Below, piece by piece: positions 24,802 to 33,505 of a stretch of 64,000 bases of DNA. Where the stretch lies: positions 1-64,000 of the forward strand of contig NZ_VSSR01000072.1 in the NCBI RefSeq assembly GCF_008123515.1. The letters run 5' to 3'. Source of the DNA: Bradyrhizobium cytisi. Its GTDB lineage: Bacteria > Pseudomonadota > Alphaproteobacteria > Rhizobiales > Xanthobacteraceae. A model generated the notes under the pieces. It worked only from the letters and a program-made list of their open reading frames with translations. It had not been told where the DNA came from and searched no databases. Made by a program: the position numbers and the translations under genes. How positions within the stretch are numbered: position 1 is the stretch's first letter; every line of letters begins with the position of its first letter.

Positions 24802-25261
24802 GTTTGCGACATCGAGGCAGGATCCGATCTTGGGCGAAGCTCGCGACACGGCTGTCGAGCCAGACGCCGGCCACGATTCCGATGAGGTAGGCGACCAAAT
24901 TCCACAGCGAAAAGATTCGGCCCAACAGCAACGCACCCGCTGTGGTCAGCCGGAACGCATCGAGCCAGGGCGTATGCACCAGCCGCGAAAGCTCGACAAC
25001 GATCGCAATCACCATCGCGATGGCCGCAAGCTGGCTCCGCGACAGCCGTGGTGCCAAAACTCCGACCAGCAAGAACACCATCGTCGCCCATAGCAGCGAG
25101 CCGCCGTACTTCACCACGAAGGCGGGGAGGCCGAGCGGGAAGCCGTACCAGCGTAGGGACAGCCCGCAGGCGATCACGATCAAAGCCAGGGCGGTGCGGA
25201 GCAGCATGCTCTGTCGCAGCGCAATGGTGTTGACCGGCTGCGCTCCGTGCATGGCTTCCAT
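24767..25261 (-). CDS. DUF2809-type small membrane protein
   Basis: A protein of up to 164 residues with four to five hydrophobic helices (LALIVIACGLSL, VVKYGGSLLWATMVFLLVGVLAP, QLAAIAMVIAIVVELSRL, RIFSLWNLVAYLIGIVAGVWLD). The YGGSLLWATMVF and VELSRLVHTPWLDAFR blocks fit DUF2809. Function unknown. The start may be internal (ATG at 25207). The last 35 bases overlap the 3' end of the LacI regulator gene on the other strand. Confidence 0.75.
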   Translation of the reverse strand: MEAMHGAQPVNTIALRQSMLLRTALALIVIACGLSLRWYGFPLGLPAFVVKYGGSLLWATMVFLLVGVLAPRLSRSQLAAIAMVIAIVVELSRLVHTPWLDAFRLTTAGALLLGRIFSLWNLVAYLIGIVAGVWLDSRVASFAQDRILPRCRKLNSQQAGSTRE

Positions 25262-25328
25262 TGACTCTTTGCCCGTGATGCTGAAAACCGCCTTTTAGCT
25301 CACAAAAGCAACAAATCGGGGGGAAGCC

Positions 25329-26669
25329 ATGAGCCAGGCCACAATTTATACCGGTTCCGCGGGGGCCGAGAATACAACCAAGTCGGACATCGAGACTTCG
25401 ACCATCCGCGCCATCTCCTGGCGCCTGATCCCGTTCCTAGTTCTGGCCTATTTCTTCTCCTATCTCGACCGCGTCAATCTCGGCTTCGCCGCACTGACCA
25501 TGAACGCCGAGTTGAAGTTCACGCCGCTGATCTTCTCCTGGGGCGCCGGCATCTTCTTCATCGGCTATTTCATCTTCGAGGTGCCGAGCAATCTGGCGCT
25601 GGAGAAGTTCGGCGCCAGCCGCTGGATCGCCCGCATCATGGTGACGTGGGGCATCATCTCGGCACTGATGGCGCTGGTGAACGGCGTGACCAGCTTCTAC
25701 GCCCTGCGCTTCCTGCTCGGCGTCGCGGAAGCCGGCTTCTTCCCCGGCATCATCCTTTATCTCACCTATTGGTACCCGGCCGAATATCGCGGCCGCTTCC
25801 TTGCGGCTTTCGCGATCGCCGTGCCGGTCTCGACCGTGATCGGCGCGCCGATCTCGGGCCTGCTGCTCGGGCTCGACGGCGCGATGGGTCTGAAGGGCTG
25901 GCAGTGGCTGTTCATTCTCGAGGGCATCCCCTCGGTGCTACTCGGCATCGTCACCTGGTTCTATCTCACTGACAAGCCGGAGAAGGCGGACTGGCTCTCG
26001 GCCGAGCAGAAGGCCTGGCTCAAGACCAGACTCGATTCCGAGATCGCTGCCAAGCAGGCGGTGAAGCACCTGTCGCTCGGTGAAGCGCTGTCGTCGCCGA
26101 AGGTGATCACGTTGAGCCTGGTCTATTTCGGCTTCGTCGGCGCGCTCTATGGCATGCAGTTCTGGCTGCCGCAGATCGTCAAGGCGTTCGGGCTGAGCAA
26201 CGCCCAGACCGGCTTCGTCACCGCGATCCCCTATCTGTTCGGGACGGTCGCCATGATCCTGTGGGCACGGCATTCGGACGCCACGCGCGAACGCGTGATG
26301 CATGTCGGTGCGCCAATGATCCTGATCGCGGTCGCGCTCGCCATCTCCAGCTACATCTCCGATCCCACCATGACGATGGTGGCGCTGACCTTCGCCGCGA
26401 TCGGCGTGTTCTGCGTCTTCGGCGTGTTCTGGACCTTGCCGACCTCGTGGCTGTCGGGCACCGCGGCCGCCGGCGCCATCGCGCTGATCAACTCGATCGG
26501 CAATCTCGCCGGCTTCGGCGGACCCTATCTGATCGGCTGGGTCAAGGAAGCCACCGGCCAGACCTCGACGGGTCTGCTGGTGCTGGCCGTGCTGCCTCTG
26601 CTCGCCGGCATTCTGGTGTTCATCGGCGGCCACGAGACCAAGCACGAGTTCGCCGAACAGGGGCGGTAA
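25329..26669 (+). CDS. MFS transporter, anion:cation symporter (ACS) family
   Basis: A 446-residue, 12-helix transporter. The ACS hallmarks are YFFSYLDRVNLGFAAL in helix 1, the signature-like GIFFIGYFIFEVPSNLALEKFGASRWIARIMVTWG, and FLLGVAEAGFFPGIILYLTYWYPAEYRGR. Family members take up organic anions such as tartrate, phthalate or galactarate with protons. A GGGGGGAAGCC site precedes the ATG. It is near the LacI regulator and dehydrogenase, so a shared catabolic pathway is possible but no operator copy is seen in front of it. Confidence 0.9.
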   Translation: MSQATIYTGSAGAENTTKSDIETSTIRAISWRLIPFLVLAYFFSYLDRVNLGFAALTMNAELKFTPLIFSWGAGIFFIGYFIFEVPSNLALEKFGASRWIARIMVTWGIISALMALVNGVTSFYALRFLLGVAEAGFFPGIILYLTYWYPAEYRGRFLAAFAIAVPVSTVIGAPISGLLLGLDGAMGLKGWQWLFILEGIPSVLLGIVTWFYLTDKPEKADWLSAEQKAWLKTRLDSEIAAKQAVKHLSLGEALSSPKVITLSLVYFGFVGALYGMQFWLPQIVKAFGLSNAQTGFVTAIPYLFGTVAMILWARHSDATRERVMHVGAPMILIAVALAISSYISDPTMTMVALTFAAIGVFCVFGVFWTLPTSWLSGTAAAGAIALINSIGNLAGFGGPYLIGWVKEATGQTSTGLLVLAVLPLLAGILVFIGGHETKHEFAEQGR

Positions 26670-26687
26670 TTATCTCTCCGACCTAGC

Positions 26688-26721
26688 TAGCCCGGATTTC
26701 GCTGAAGCCAAATCCGGGCTA
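26688..26721. repeat. TAGCCCGGATTT palindrome
   Basis: Perfect 12-bp inverted repeat TAGCCCGGATTT/AAATCCGGGCTA with a 10-base loop, between convergent genes. It lacks a T tract, and this sequence is typical of a dispersed palindromic element in Bradyrhizobium; it may still act as a terminator. Confidence 0.75.
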
Positions 26722-26725
26722 CCGG

Positions 26726-27079
26726 CTAATCTGCGCCGGCGCCTTTCTGCGAACCGGCCAATCCGAGAAACACCAGCAGGGCGCGGCTGAGACGCAAAAT
26801 GTCCTCGTCGTCGAGCCGTCCCACAAACTTTCCGATCTTGGACCTTGGCACGGTGGTGATTTTATCCACCATCAGGCGGGAGCGTACCCGTAGACCATTG
26901 CGTTCGGTCTGGTCGACCGGCAGGCGGAATAGCGGCGCTTCAGTCTCGTTGGTCGTGAATGCACAGACCGTAACGGAGTTCGCTGTGTCGAAACCGTCAT
27001 CCTGGACGATGACCACGGGACGCGGTTTTCCCGCATAGTCTTTGCCCCCCGCGAGTGTCCAGATCTCGCCCCGCTTCAT
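26726..27079 (-). CDS. MazF/PemK-type toxin
   Basis: A 117-residue endoribonuclease-type toxin: MKRGEIWTLAGGKDYAGKPRPVVIVQDD holds the conserved GEIW and KPRPVVIVQ strands, followed by TVCAFTTNE, LRVRSRLMVDKITTVPRSKIGKFVGRLDDEDI. These residues form the RNA-cleaving groove in MazF. The ATG overlaps the antitoxin stop by 4 bases (ATGA). Short C-terminal tail QKGAGAD. Confidence 0.92.
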   Translation of the reverse strand: MKRGEIWTLAGGKDYAGKPRPVVIVQDDGFDTANSVTVCAFTTNETEAPLFRLPVDQTERNGLRVRSRLMVDKITTVPRSKIGKFVGRLDDEDILRLSRALLVFLGLAGSQKGAGAD

Positions 27080-27300
27080 TCGTCATTCAAAATGGAGACG
27101 GAATCGATGAAAGCCTGATCGTCATATTCCTGAGCGCTCGATGAGACCGCCAGTGACTGGCGATGGGCTTCCGCCTTGAAGGACGCTGAACGCACATCCG
27201 GAACCCAGATCTGGATCGGACGGAGCCCCTGCGCGCGCAGCCGCTCTCGATGCTCGCGGACCTTCGCTCGCGATGACCTTGGCTTGGAAGAGGACGGCAC
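27076..27300 (-). CDS. MazE-like antitoxin (DUF3018)
   Basis: A 74-residue antitoxin of the DUF3018 type: SSRAKVREHRERLRAQGLRPIQIWVPDVRS at the DNA-binding end and an acidic C-terminus (EYDDQAFIDSVSILNDE) that should wrap the toxin. The GTG at 27300 is preferred because GGAGGAA lies just upstream; the ATG at 27312 would include that site in the coding region. It is the first gene of the toxin-antitoxin operon, with an operator palindrome in its promoter. Confidence 0.87.
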   Translation of the reverse strand: MPSSSKPRSSRAKVREHRERLRAQGLRPIQIWVPDVRSASFKAEAHRQSLAVSSSAQEYDDQAFIDSVSILNDE

Positions 27301-27314
27301 GGGTTCCTCCATTC

Positions 27315-27354
27315 GGTTACATGTAACCATATCAGGATAAGGGAGTTCCGCCAA
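27315..27354 (-). promoter_or_regulatory. toxin-antitoxin promoter with operator palindrome
   Basis: On the minus strand, TTGGCG (27354-27349) and TATGGT (27331-27326) stand 17 bases apart as -35 and -10. The perfect 14-bp palindrome GGTTACATGTAACC (27315-27328) overlaps the -10 box and the start point, just before the antitoxin gene, as expected for autorepression by the antitoxin-toxin complex. Confidence 0.8.
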
Positions 27355-27470
27355 CCGCATGACTCCTTACCACCCCTTAACGATCACGCTTTTCTGATGA
27401 CTGACGATTATTGACTTTTATCAGTGATTAGTCGACATTCCTCTCATTGCAGACGCAGGAGTGTCCTCCG

Positions 27471-28577
27471 ATGTTCGTTCGGTCCGTTTTGTCCAGCTAT
27501 TCCAGGCTCTTGGCAGGTGTGTCGCTGGCCCTGATGGCCGCTGCGCTGGCCGGGTGCAATGATACCGTGGCGCAAAAAGCCGAGCCGCCGCGGCCGGTCC
27601 TGGTCGCAACCGCCCACTATGATGCCGAGACCCCGGAGCGCAGCTTCGTCGGCACCGTCAGGCCCCGGATCGAGAGCGATCTGGGCTTCCGCGTCGCCGG
27701 TAAGGTCGCAAAACGCCTCGTCGAGGTCGGCCAGACGGTCGAAGTCGGCCAGCCGCTCGCCACCCTCGATGAGGTTGACCTGAAACTCCAGGCCGAGCAG
27801 GCCGTCGCCGAGCAGACCGCGGCCACCGGCGTGCTGGCGCAGGCTGCCGCGGCCGAGCAGCGCGCCAAGGATCTGAAAGCCAAGGGCTGGACCACGGACG
27901 CAGCGATGGATTCGAGCCGCGCCGCCGCCGACGAAGCCCGTGCGCGCCTCGACCGCGCCGTCCGCTCGGTCGAGCTGACCAAGAATTCCCTCTCCTACGC
28001 GACGCTCAACGCCGACGCCCGTGGCGTCGTCACCGCAACGCTGATCGAGCCGGGCCAGGTGGTTGCCGCAGGCCAGACCTCGATCCGTGTCGCCCGCTTT
28101 GCCGAAAAGGAAGCGGTCGTCGCGATCCCTGAGACGCTGGTCGGACGTGCCAAGTCGGGCGCCGCCAGCGTCACTCTTTGGTCGGAGCCGGACAAGAAGT
28201 ACACGGCGAAGCTGCGCGAGATCGCCCCCACCGCGGATTCCGCGACGCGCACCTATCTTGCAAAGTTCTCGCTGCCCGAGGCCGACGACAAGGTTTCGCT
28301 CGGCATGACCGCGACGCTGACGCTGTCGGACGCTGCTACCGAGCGTGTCGCGCGGCTGCCGCTGTCGGCGCTGTTCAACGAAGGCGGCAAGCCGTCCTTC
28401 TTCGTCGTCGACGACAATGGCGCGGTCACGCTGAAGCCGGTGGCGGTGAAGTCCTACGATAGTAACGACGTCGTCATCACCAGCGGTGTCGACGAGGGCG
28501 CCAAGATCGTCACGCTCGGCGTGCAGAAGCTCGATCCCGGCCAGAAGGTGCGGGTCGTGTCGTCACTGTCGTTCTAG
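27471..28577 (+). CDS. RND efflux periplasmic adaptor, lipoprotein
   Basis: A 368-residue membrane-fusion protein. The lipobox LAGC places the acylated Cys at residue 29. The hairpin and lipoyl parts are visible (SFVGTVRPRIESDLGFRVAGKVAKRLVEVGQTVEVGQPLATLDEVDL), followed by the barrel domain (DARGVVTATLIEPGQVVAAGQT) and the membrane-proximal part. The ATG at 27471 follows an AGGAG site. It links the inner-membrane pump encoded 178 bases downstream to an outer-membrane channel, which is not encoded here. Confidence 0.93.
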   Translation: MFVRSVLSSYSRLLAGVSLALMAAALAGCNDTVAQKAEPPRPVLVATAHYDAETPERSFVGTVRPRIESDLGFRVAGKVAKRLVEVGQTVEVGQPLATLDEVDLKLQAEQAVAEQTAATGVLAQAAAAEQRAKDLKAKGWTTDAAMDSSRAAADEARARLDRAVRSVELTKNSLSYATLNADARGVVTATLIEPGQVVAAGQTSIRVARFAEKEAVVAIPETLVGRAKSGAASVTLWSEPDKKYTAKLREIAPTADSATRTYLAKFSLPEADDKVSLGMTATLTLSDAATERVARLPLSALFNEGGKPSFFVVDDNGAVTLKPVAVKSYDSNDVVITSGVDEGAKIVTLGVQKLDPGQKVRVVSSLSF

Positions 28578-28640
28578 AGATTACGAGTTACGTCGTGTGA
28601 GGTGAGTTTCGGCCTGTGCCCCTACGCAAAGGCTGAAGCG

Positions 28641-28683
28641 GCGAAGCGATCCAGAACCTGCCCAGCCCCCTGGATTGCTTCGC
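28641..28683. repeat. decayed copy of the GCAATCCAG palindrome
   Basis: Arms GCGAAGCGATCCAG and CTGGATTGCTTCGC are inverted with one mismatch. The sequence matches the arms of the perfect element at 32606-32686 but is shorter. It lies between the adaptor and pump genes of the RND operon, where it would form a hairpin in the message. Confidence 0.72.
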
Positions 28684-28755
28684 TGCCTCGCGACGACGCC
28701 CTGAACAGAGTGGCTGTCGTTTTTGGCAATTGGATCGTTTTTTCCGGAGAGTGCG

Positions 28756-31700
28756 ATGAAGCGCTTCAATCTTTCGGCCTGGGCCGTCAGCCATCCGACG
28801 CTGGTCCTGTTCTTGATGCTCGTGCTCGGCGTCGCCGGCTTCTTCTCCTATCAGAAGCTTGGCCGCGCCGAGGATCCGTTCTTCACGGTGAAGGTGGTCA
28901 ACGTCTCCGTGATGTGGCCGGGCGCGACCGCGCAGGAGATGCAGGCCCAGGTCGCCGACCCGATCGAGAAGAAGATCCAGGAGCTGCCCTATTTCGAGAA
29001 GGTGCAGACCTATTCCAAGCCCGGCTTCACGGCGCTTCAGGTCACCTTCCGCGACTCCACGCCGCCCAAGGACGTGCCGTATCTCTTTTACTTGCTGCGC
29101 AAGAAGCTGGTCGACGTGCAGGGCCAGTTGCCCGCAGGCATTCTGGGACCCGTCGTCAATGACGAATTCTCTGACGTCGATTCCATCCTCTACATGATGA
29201 CCGGCGACGGTGCCGATTACGCCCAGCTCAAGAAGGTCTCCGAAGGTTTTCGTCAGCGCCTGCTCAAGGTGCCCGGCGTGACCAAGGTCGACGTCTACGG
29301 CAATCAGGACGAGCGCATCTTCGTCGAATTCTCGCACGCCAAGCTCGCCACCCTCGGCATCACGCCGCAGGCGCTGTTCGATTCGCTCGCCAAGCAGAAC
29401 AACGTGACGCCGGCCGGTACGGTCGAAACCTCGTCGCAGCGCGTGCCACTGCGCGTCACCGGTGCGCTTGACGGCGCCAAGGCGGTGGCCGAGACCCCGG
29501 TCGAGAGCGACGGCCGCGTGTTCCGCCTCGGCGACATCGCCACCGTCACCCACGGCTATGTCGATCCGCCGAGCTTCGTCGTCCGCCAGGAAGGCAAGCC
29601 CGCGATCGGTATCGGCGTCGTCACCGCCAAGGGCGCCAACATCCTCGATCTCGGCAAGGAGGTCGAGAAGGCGACCGCGGAATTCATGAAGGCCGTGCCG
29701 CAGGGCGTCGACGTCAAGCTCATCGCCGATCAGCCCAAGGTGGTCGAGCACGCCGTCAGCGAGTTCGTGCATTCCTTCATGGAAGCGCTGGTGATCGTGC
29801 TGTTCGTGTCGTTCCTCGCGCTCGGCTGGCGCACCGGCATCGTGGTCGCGCTCTCGGTGCCGCTGGTGCTCGGCATCGTCTTCATCGTCATGAACACGAT
29901 GTCGCTCGACCTGCACCGTATTACGCTCGGTGCGCTGATCATCGCGCTCGGCCTGCTCGTCGACGACGCCATCATCGCGGTCGAGATGATGGTGGTGAAG
30001 ATGGAGCAGGGCTGGGACCGCATGCGCGCAGCGTCCTTTGCCTGGGAATCAACTGCGTTTCCGATGCTCACGGGAACGCTGGTCACGGCCGCTGGCTTCC
30101 TCCCCATCGGCTTTGCCAATTCCGCGGTCGGCGAATATGCCGGCAGCATCTTCTGGATCGTGGCGATCGCGCTGGTCGCCTCCTGGTTCGTAGCCGTGAT
30201 CTTCACGCCCTATATCGGCGTCATGCTGCTGCCCAACATCAAGGTGCATCACAATCACGATCCGCACGCGGTCTACGAGACCCGCATGTACCGCGGCCTG
30301 CGCGCGATCGTGCAATGGTGCGTCAATCACCGCATCACCGTGGTGGTCGCGACCGTCGGCGTGTTCGTCGCCTCGATCGTCGGCTTCGGCCACGTCCAGC
30401 AGCAGTTCTTCCCGCTGTCGGAGCGGCCTGAGCTGTTCCTCCAGCTGCGCCTGCCCGAAGGCACCGCCTTCAACGTCACCGAGAAGGCCGTGAAGAAGGC
30501 CGAGACGCTGCTCAAGGACGACAAGGATATCGAGACCTATACGTCCTATGTTGGCCAGGGTTCGCCGCGCTTCTGGCTCGGCCTCAATCCGCAACTGCCG
30601 AACGAGGCCTTTGCCGAGATCGTCATCGTCGCCAAGGGCGTCGAGGCGCGCGAGCGCGTCAAGGCCAAGATCGAGGGTGCTGTCGCCGACGGCACGCTGA
30701 CGGAGGCCCGCGTGCGCGTCGACCGTTTCAATTTCGGTCCGCCGGTCGGCTTCCCCGTGCAGTTCCGCGTGATCGGCCCCGACGCCAACAAGGTGCGCGA
30801 GATCGCCTACCAGGTCCGCGACGTCATGCGGGAGAACAAGAACGTCAAGGACGTCCAGCTCGACTGGAACGAGCAGTCGCCCTACCTCAAGCTCGTCGTC
30901 GATCAGGATCGCGCTCGCGCCATGGGTCTGACCCCGCAGGACGTCTCACAGGCGCTGGCGCTGCTGATTTCGGGCTCGCAGGTGACGACGGTACGCGACG
31001 GCATCGAGAAAGTCGGCGTGGTGGCCCGTGCGGTTGGCTCCGAGCGTCTCGATCTCGGCGGCGTCGGCGATCTCACCATCACCTCGCGCAATGGCGTCGC
31101 CGTACCGCTGCAGCAGATTGCCAAGATCGAATATGCCCACGAGGAGCCGATCCTGTGGCGGCGCAACCGCGACATGGCGATCACCGTGCGCTCCGACGTC
31201 GTCGACGGCGTGCAGGCGCCCGACGTCACCGGCCAGATCGCGCCGAAGCTGCAAGCCATCAAGGACCAGCTCGAGCCGGCCTACCGGATCGAGCCGGGCG
31301 GGGCGTTCGAGGAGTCCGCCAAGGGCAATGCCTCGATCTTCATCCTCTTCCCGCTGATGGTCATGGTGATGCTGACGCTGTTGATGATCCAGCTGCAGAG
31401 CTTCTCGCGCCTGATCCTGGTGTTTTTGACCGCACCGCTCGGCATCGTCGGCGCCTCATTGGGGCTCAACGTCGCCAACGCGCCGTTCGGCTTCGTGGCG
31501 CTGCTCGGCCTGATCGCGCTCGCCGGCATGATCATGCGCAACGCGGTCATCCTGGTGGACCAGATCGAGACCGACGTTTCTCATGGCTTGACTCGCCGAG
31601 AGGCGATCGTGGAGGCGACCGTCCGCCGCGCCCGTCCAGTGGTGCTGACGGCGCTCGCCGCCATCCTCGCCATGATCCCGCTGTCGCGCTCGGCATTCTG

Positions 31701-31893
31701 GGGCCCGATGGCGATCACGATCATGGGCGGCCTGTTCGTCGCGACCTTCCTGACGCTGCTGTATCTGCCGGGCCTCTATGCCCTGTGGTTCAGAAAGAGC
31801 CTGGACGAGGCCGGCACCCCCGAGCAGCCTGCCGCGCCGCAGCATGGGAGCGATGACCAGGAAGCAATTCCGCTTGCTGAAGCGGCTGAATAA
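28756..31893 (+). CDS. RND-family efflux pump permease
   Basis: A 1045-residue inner-membrane pump of the AcrB/hydrophobe-amphiphile type. The first helix is in SHPTLVLFLMLVLGVAGFFSY, the proton-relay acidic pair is in LGLLVDDAIIAVEMMVVKME (helix 4), and the C-terminal repeat has LLGLIALAGMIMRNAVILVDQIE and a LTALAAILAMIPLSRSAFWGPMA block. Two large periplasmic loops lie between helices 1-2 and 7-8. GGAGAG precedes the ATG at 28756. It forms an operon with the adaptor upstream and a TetR regulator downstream. Substrates are unknown. Confidence 0.94.
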   Translation: MKRFNLSAWAVSHPTLVLFLMLVLGVAGFFSYQKLGRAEDPFFTVKVVNVSVMWPGATAQEMQAQVADPIEKKIQELPYFEKVQTYSKPGFTALQVTFRDSTPPKDVPYLFYLLRKKLVDVQGQLPAGILGPVVNDEFSDVDSILYMMTGDGADYAQLKKVSEGFRQRLLKVPGVTKVDVYGNQDERIFVEFSHAKLATLGITPQALFDSLAKQNNVTPAGTVETSSQRVPLRVTGALDGAKAVAETPVESDGRVFRLGDIATVTHGYVDPPSFVVRQEGKPAIGIGVVTAKGANILDLGKEVEKATAEFMKAVPQGVDVKLIADQPKVVEHAVSEFVHSFMEALVIVLFVSFLALGWRTGIVVALSVPLVLGIVFIVMNTMSLDLHRITLGALIIALGLLVDDAIIAVEMMVVKMEQGWDRMRAASFAWESTAFPMLTGTLVTAAGFLPIGFANSAVGEYAGSIFWIVAIALVASWFVAVIFTPYIGVMLLPNIKVHHNHDPHAVYETRMYRGLRAIVQWCVNHRITVVVATVGVFVASIVGFGHVQQQFFPLSERPELFLQLRLPEGTAFNVTEKAVKKAETLLKDDKDIETYTSYVGQGSPRFWLGLNPQLPNEAFAEIVIVAKGVEARERVKAKIEGAVADGTLTEARVRVDRFNFGPPVGFPVQFRVIGPDANKVREIAYQVRDVMRENKNVKDVQLDWNEQSPYLKLVVDQDRARAMGLTPQDVSQALALLISGSQVTTVRDGIEKVGVVARAVGSERLDLGGVGDLTITSRNGVAVPLQQIAKIEYAHEEPILWRRNRDMAITVRSDVVDGVQAPDVTGQIAPKLQAIKDQLEPAYRIEPGGAFEESAKGNASIFILFPLMVMVMLTLLMIQLQSFSRLILVFLTAPLGIVGASLGLNVANAPFGFVALLGLIALAGMIMRNAVILVDQIETDVSHGLTRREAIVEATVRRARPVVLTALAAILAMIPLSRSAFWGPMAITIMGGLFVATFLTLLYLPGLYALWFRKSLDEAGTPEQPAAPQHGSDDQEAIPLAEAAE

Positions 31894-31926
31894 ATGAGAA
31901 GACTACCGACAGACGAGTCCTGACAG

Positions 31927-32526
31927 ATGACACTGGTTGCGGAACATATCGAGGGCGACACCCGGGATCGTATTCTCGAGGTGGCTGAGCGGCTGTTCCG
32001 CGTGATCGGCTACCAGAAGACCACGGTCGGGGACATCGCCAAAGAGCTCCGGATGAGCCCCGCCAACGTCTATCGCTTCTTCGAATCGAAGAAGGCGATC
32101 CACCAGGCGGTGGCGCGGAGCTTGATGGGTGAGGTCGAGCTGGAGGCGCAGCGGATCGTGGCGAGGCCCGGTCCGGTGCTCGAGCGCTTCCGCGAGCTGC
32201 TCACCACCATCAACCGCATGAACACCGAGCGCTATGTCGGCGACTCCAAGCTGCATGAGATGGTCGAGATCGCGATGCAGGAGGACTGGGACGTCTGCGT
32301 CACCCATATGGAGTGCATTGCCGGGGTCATTGGCCAGATGATCGCCCAAGGCGCCGCCACCGGTGAATTCGAAGTGCCGGACCTGCAACTGGCTTCGTTG
32401 TGCGCCTGCACCGCCATGATGCGGTTCTTCCACCCCCAGATGATCGCCCAGTGCGCCACCAAGCCTGGCCCGAGCATCGACCAGATGATCGATTTCGTCA
32501 TCGCGGGTCTGTCGCCGCGCCACTGA
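31927..32526 (+). CDS. TetR-family regulator of the RND operon
   Basis: A 199-residue regulator with an N-terminal helix-turn-helix, RILEVAERLFRVIGYQKTTVGDIAKELRMSPANVYRFFESKKAI, and a ligand-binding helical domain with a TetR_C-type end. It starts 33 bases after the pump gene on the same strand, so it is likely co-transcribed and represses the adaptor-pump-regulator operon. I could not define its operator in the 110 bases before the adaptor. Confidence 0.9.
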   Translation: MTLVAEHIEGDTRDRILEVAERLFRVIGYQKTTVGDIAKELRMSPANVYRFFESKKAIHQAVARSLMGEVELEAQRIVARPGPVLERFRELLTTINRMNTERYVGDSKLHEMVEIAMQEDWDVCVTHMECIAGVIGQMIAQGAATGEFEVPDLQLASLCACTAMMRFFHPQMIAQCATKPGPSIDQMIDFVIAGLSPRH

Positions 32527-32605
32527 CAGGGCGCTGGAATTCCTCCTATAAGTGGATCTGCCGCCCCCGCGAGACGATGGCGGGCAAGGACGGATCAACA
32601 ATCTC

Positions 32606-32686
32606 CGTCATTGCGAGCGCAGCGAAGCAATCCAGTCTGCGTCCTGCGGAGGGATTCTGGATTGCTTCGCTGCGCTCGCAATGACG
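32606..32686. repeat. perfect 30-bp inverted repeat, CGTCATTGCGAGCGC family
   Basis: The 30-base arms at 32606-32635 and 32657-32686 are exactly inverted, with a 21-base loop. The arm starts CGTCATTGCGAGCGCAGCG and ends GCAATCCAG. Elements of this kind are, to my knowledge, among the commonest intergenic repeats in Bradyrhizobium. Its right end contains the only in-frame ATG (32681) of the following flavin reductase frame. Confidence 0.93.
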
Positions 32687-33325
32687 ATCAGGGGAAGCCA
32701 GCGTGACCGACAAAGACCCTACTTCTACGAGCCCTCCAAGGGCCACGGCCTCAAGCACGATCCCTTCAACGCCATCATCGCGCCGCGGCCGATCGGCTGG
32801 ATTTCCTCGCGCGACGGCAAGGGCCACGTCAATCTGGCGCCCTACAGCTTCTTCAACGCCTTCTGCTACGTGCCGCCGATCATCGGCTTCTCCTCCACCA
32901 ACTGGAAGGACTCGGTCGAGAACATCCAGCAGACCGGCGAATTCGTCTGGAATCTCGCTACGATGGATCTCGCCAAGCACATGAACGCGACCGCCGCGCA
33001 TGTTGCGCCCGAGGTCGACGAGTTCGAGATCGCAGGCCTCACCGCCGTGCCGGGCAAGCTCGTCAACGTGCCGCGCGTGGCTGAGAGCCCCGTCGCTTTC
33101 GAGTGCAAGGTGTCTGACGTCGTCCGCCTCAAGGGCGCCGATGGCAGGGAGGCCGACGCCTGGCTGACGCTGGGCGAGGTCGTCGCCGTCCATATCGACA
33201 AGGCCATGATCAAGGACGGCGTCTACCAGACCGCCGCCGCCCGCCCGATCGTGCGCGCCGGCCGCCGCGGCGATTACTTCGAGATCAAGCCGGAAAACAT
33301 GTTCGAGATGGTCCGGCCGGACTGA
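32681..33325 (+). CDS. flavin reductase family protein; 5' end probably frameshifted
   Basis: The product has the flavin reductase-like FMN-binding domain: HDPFNAIIAPRPIGWISSRDGKGHVNLAPYSFFNAFCYVPPIIGFSS, NIQQTGEFVWNLA, and a late LGEVVAVHID. Members reduce flavin or use bound FMN to act on small molecules. The only in-frame ATG (32681) lies inside the palindromic repeat and has no ribosome site. A GTG at 32703 with a good AGGGGAAG site is one frame off; adding one C to the CCC near 32717 would join MTDKD directly to PYFYEPSKGHGL. I therefore suspect a one-base deletion or read error, and the start given is only the frame limit. Confidence 0.75.
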   Translation: MTIRGSQRDRQRPYFYEPSKGHGLKHDPFNAIIAPRPIGWISSRDGKGHVNLAPYSFFNAFCYVPPIIGFSSTNWKDSVENIQQTGEFVWNLATMDLAKHMNATAAHVAPEVDEFEIAGLTAVPGKLVNVPRVAESPVAFECKVSDVVRLKGADGREADAWLTLGEVVAVHIDKAMIKDGVYQTAAARPIVRAGRRGDYFEIKPENMFEMVRPD

Positions 33326-33505
33326 TCCAGGCTACTGCTCGTCCCACCTATTCCGTCCCCGGAACCGCCCCCACGCCCCTGCCGTTATGGTCCGGGTGGC
33401 CGCCCGGCCGCGTCAATTCGCTTCTTTTTGGGCGCGAAGTGTTCACTTCCGCCGGCCACTTTCCGCTAAAATGCCCTGTAACCGCGCCGTTGCATGAGGT
33501 CCGCC

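Noticed and set aside
26688..26721. TAGCCCGGATTT palindrome as a classical terminator
   Set aside because: No T tract follows on either strand; it fits a dispersed repeat better.
27385..27450. Possible TetR operator before the RND adaptor gene
   Set aside because: The TGACTGA and ATCAGTGATTAGTC parts look suggestive but do not form a clean palindrome, so no site is claimed.
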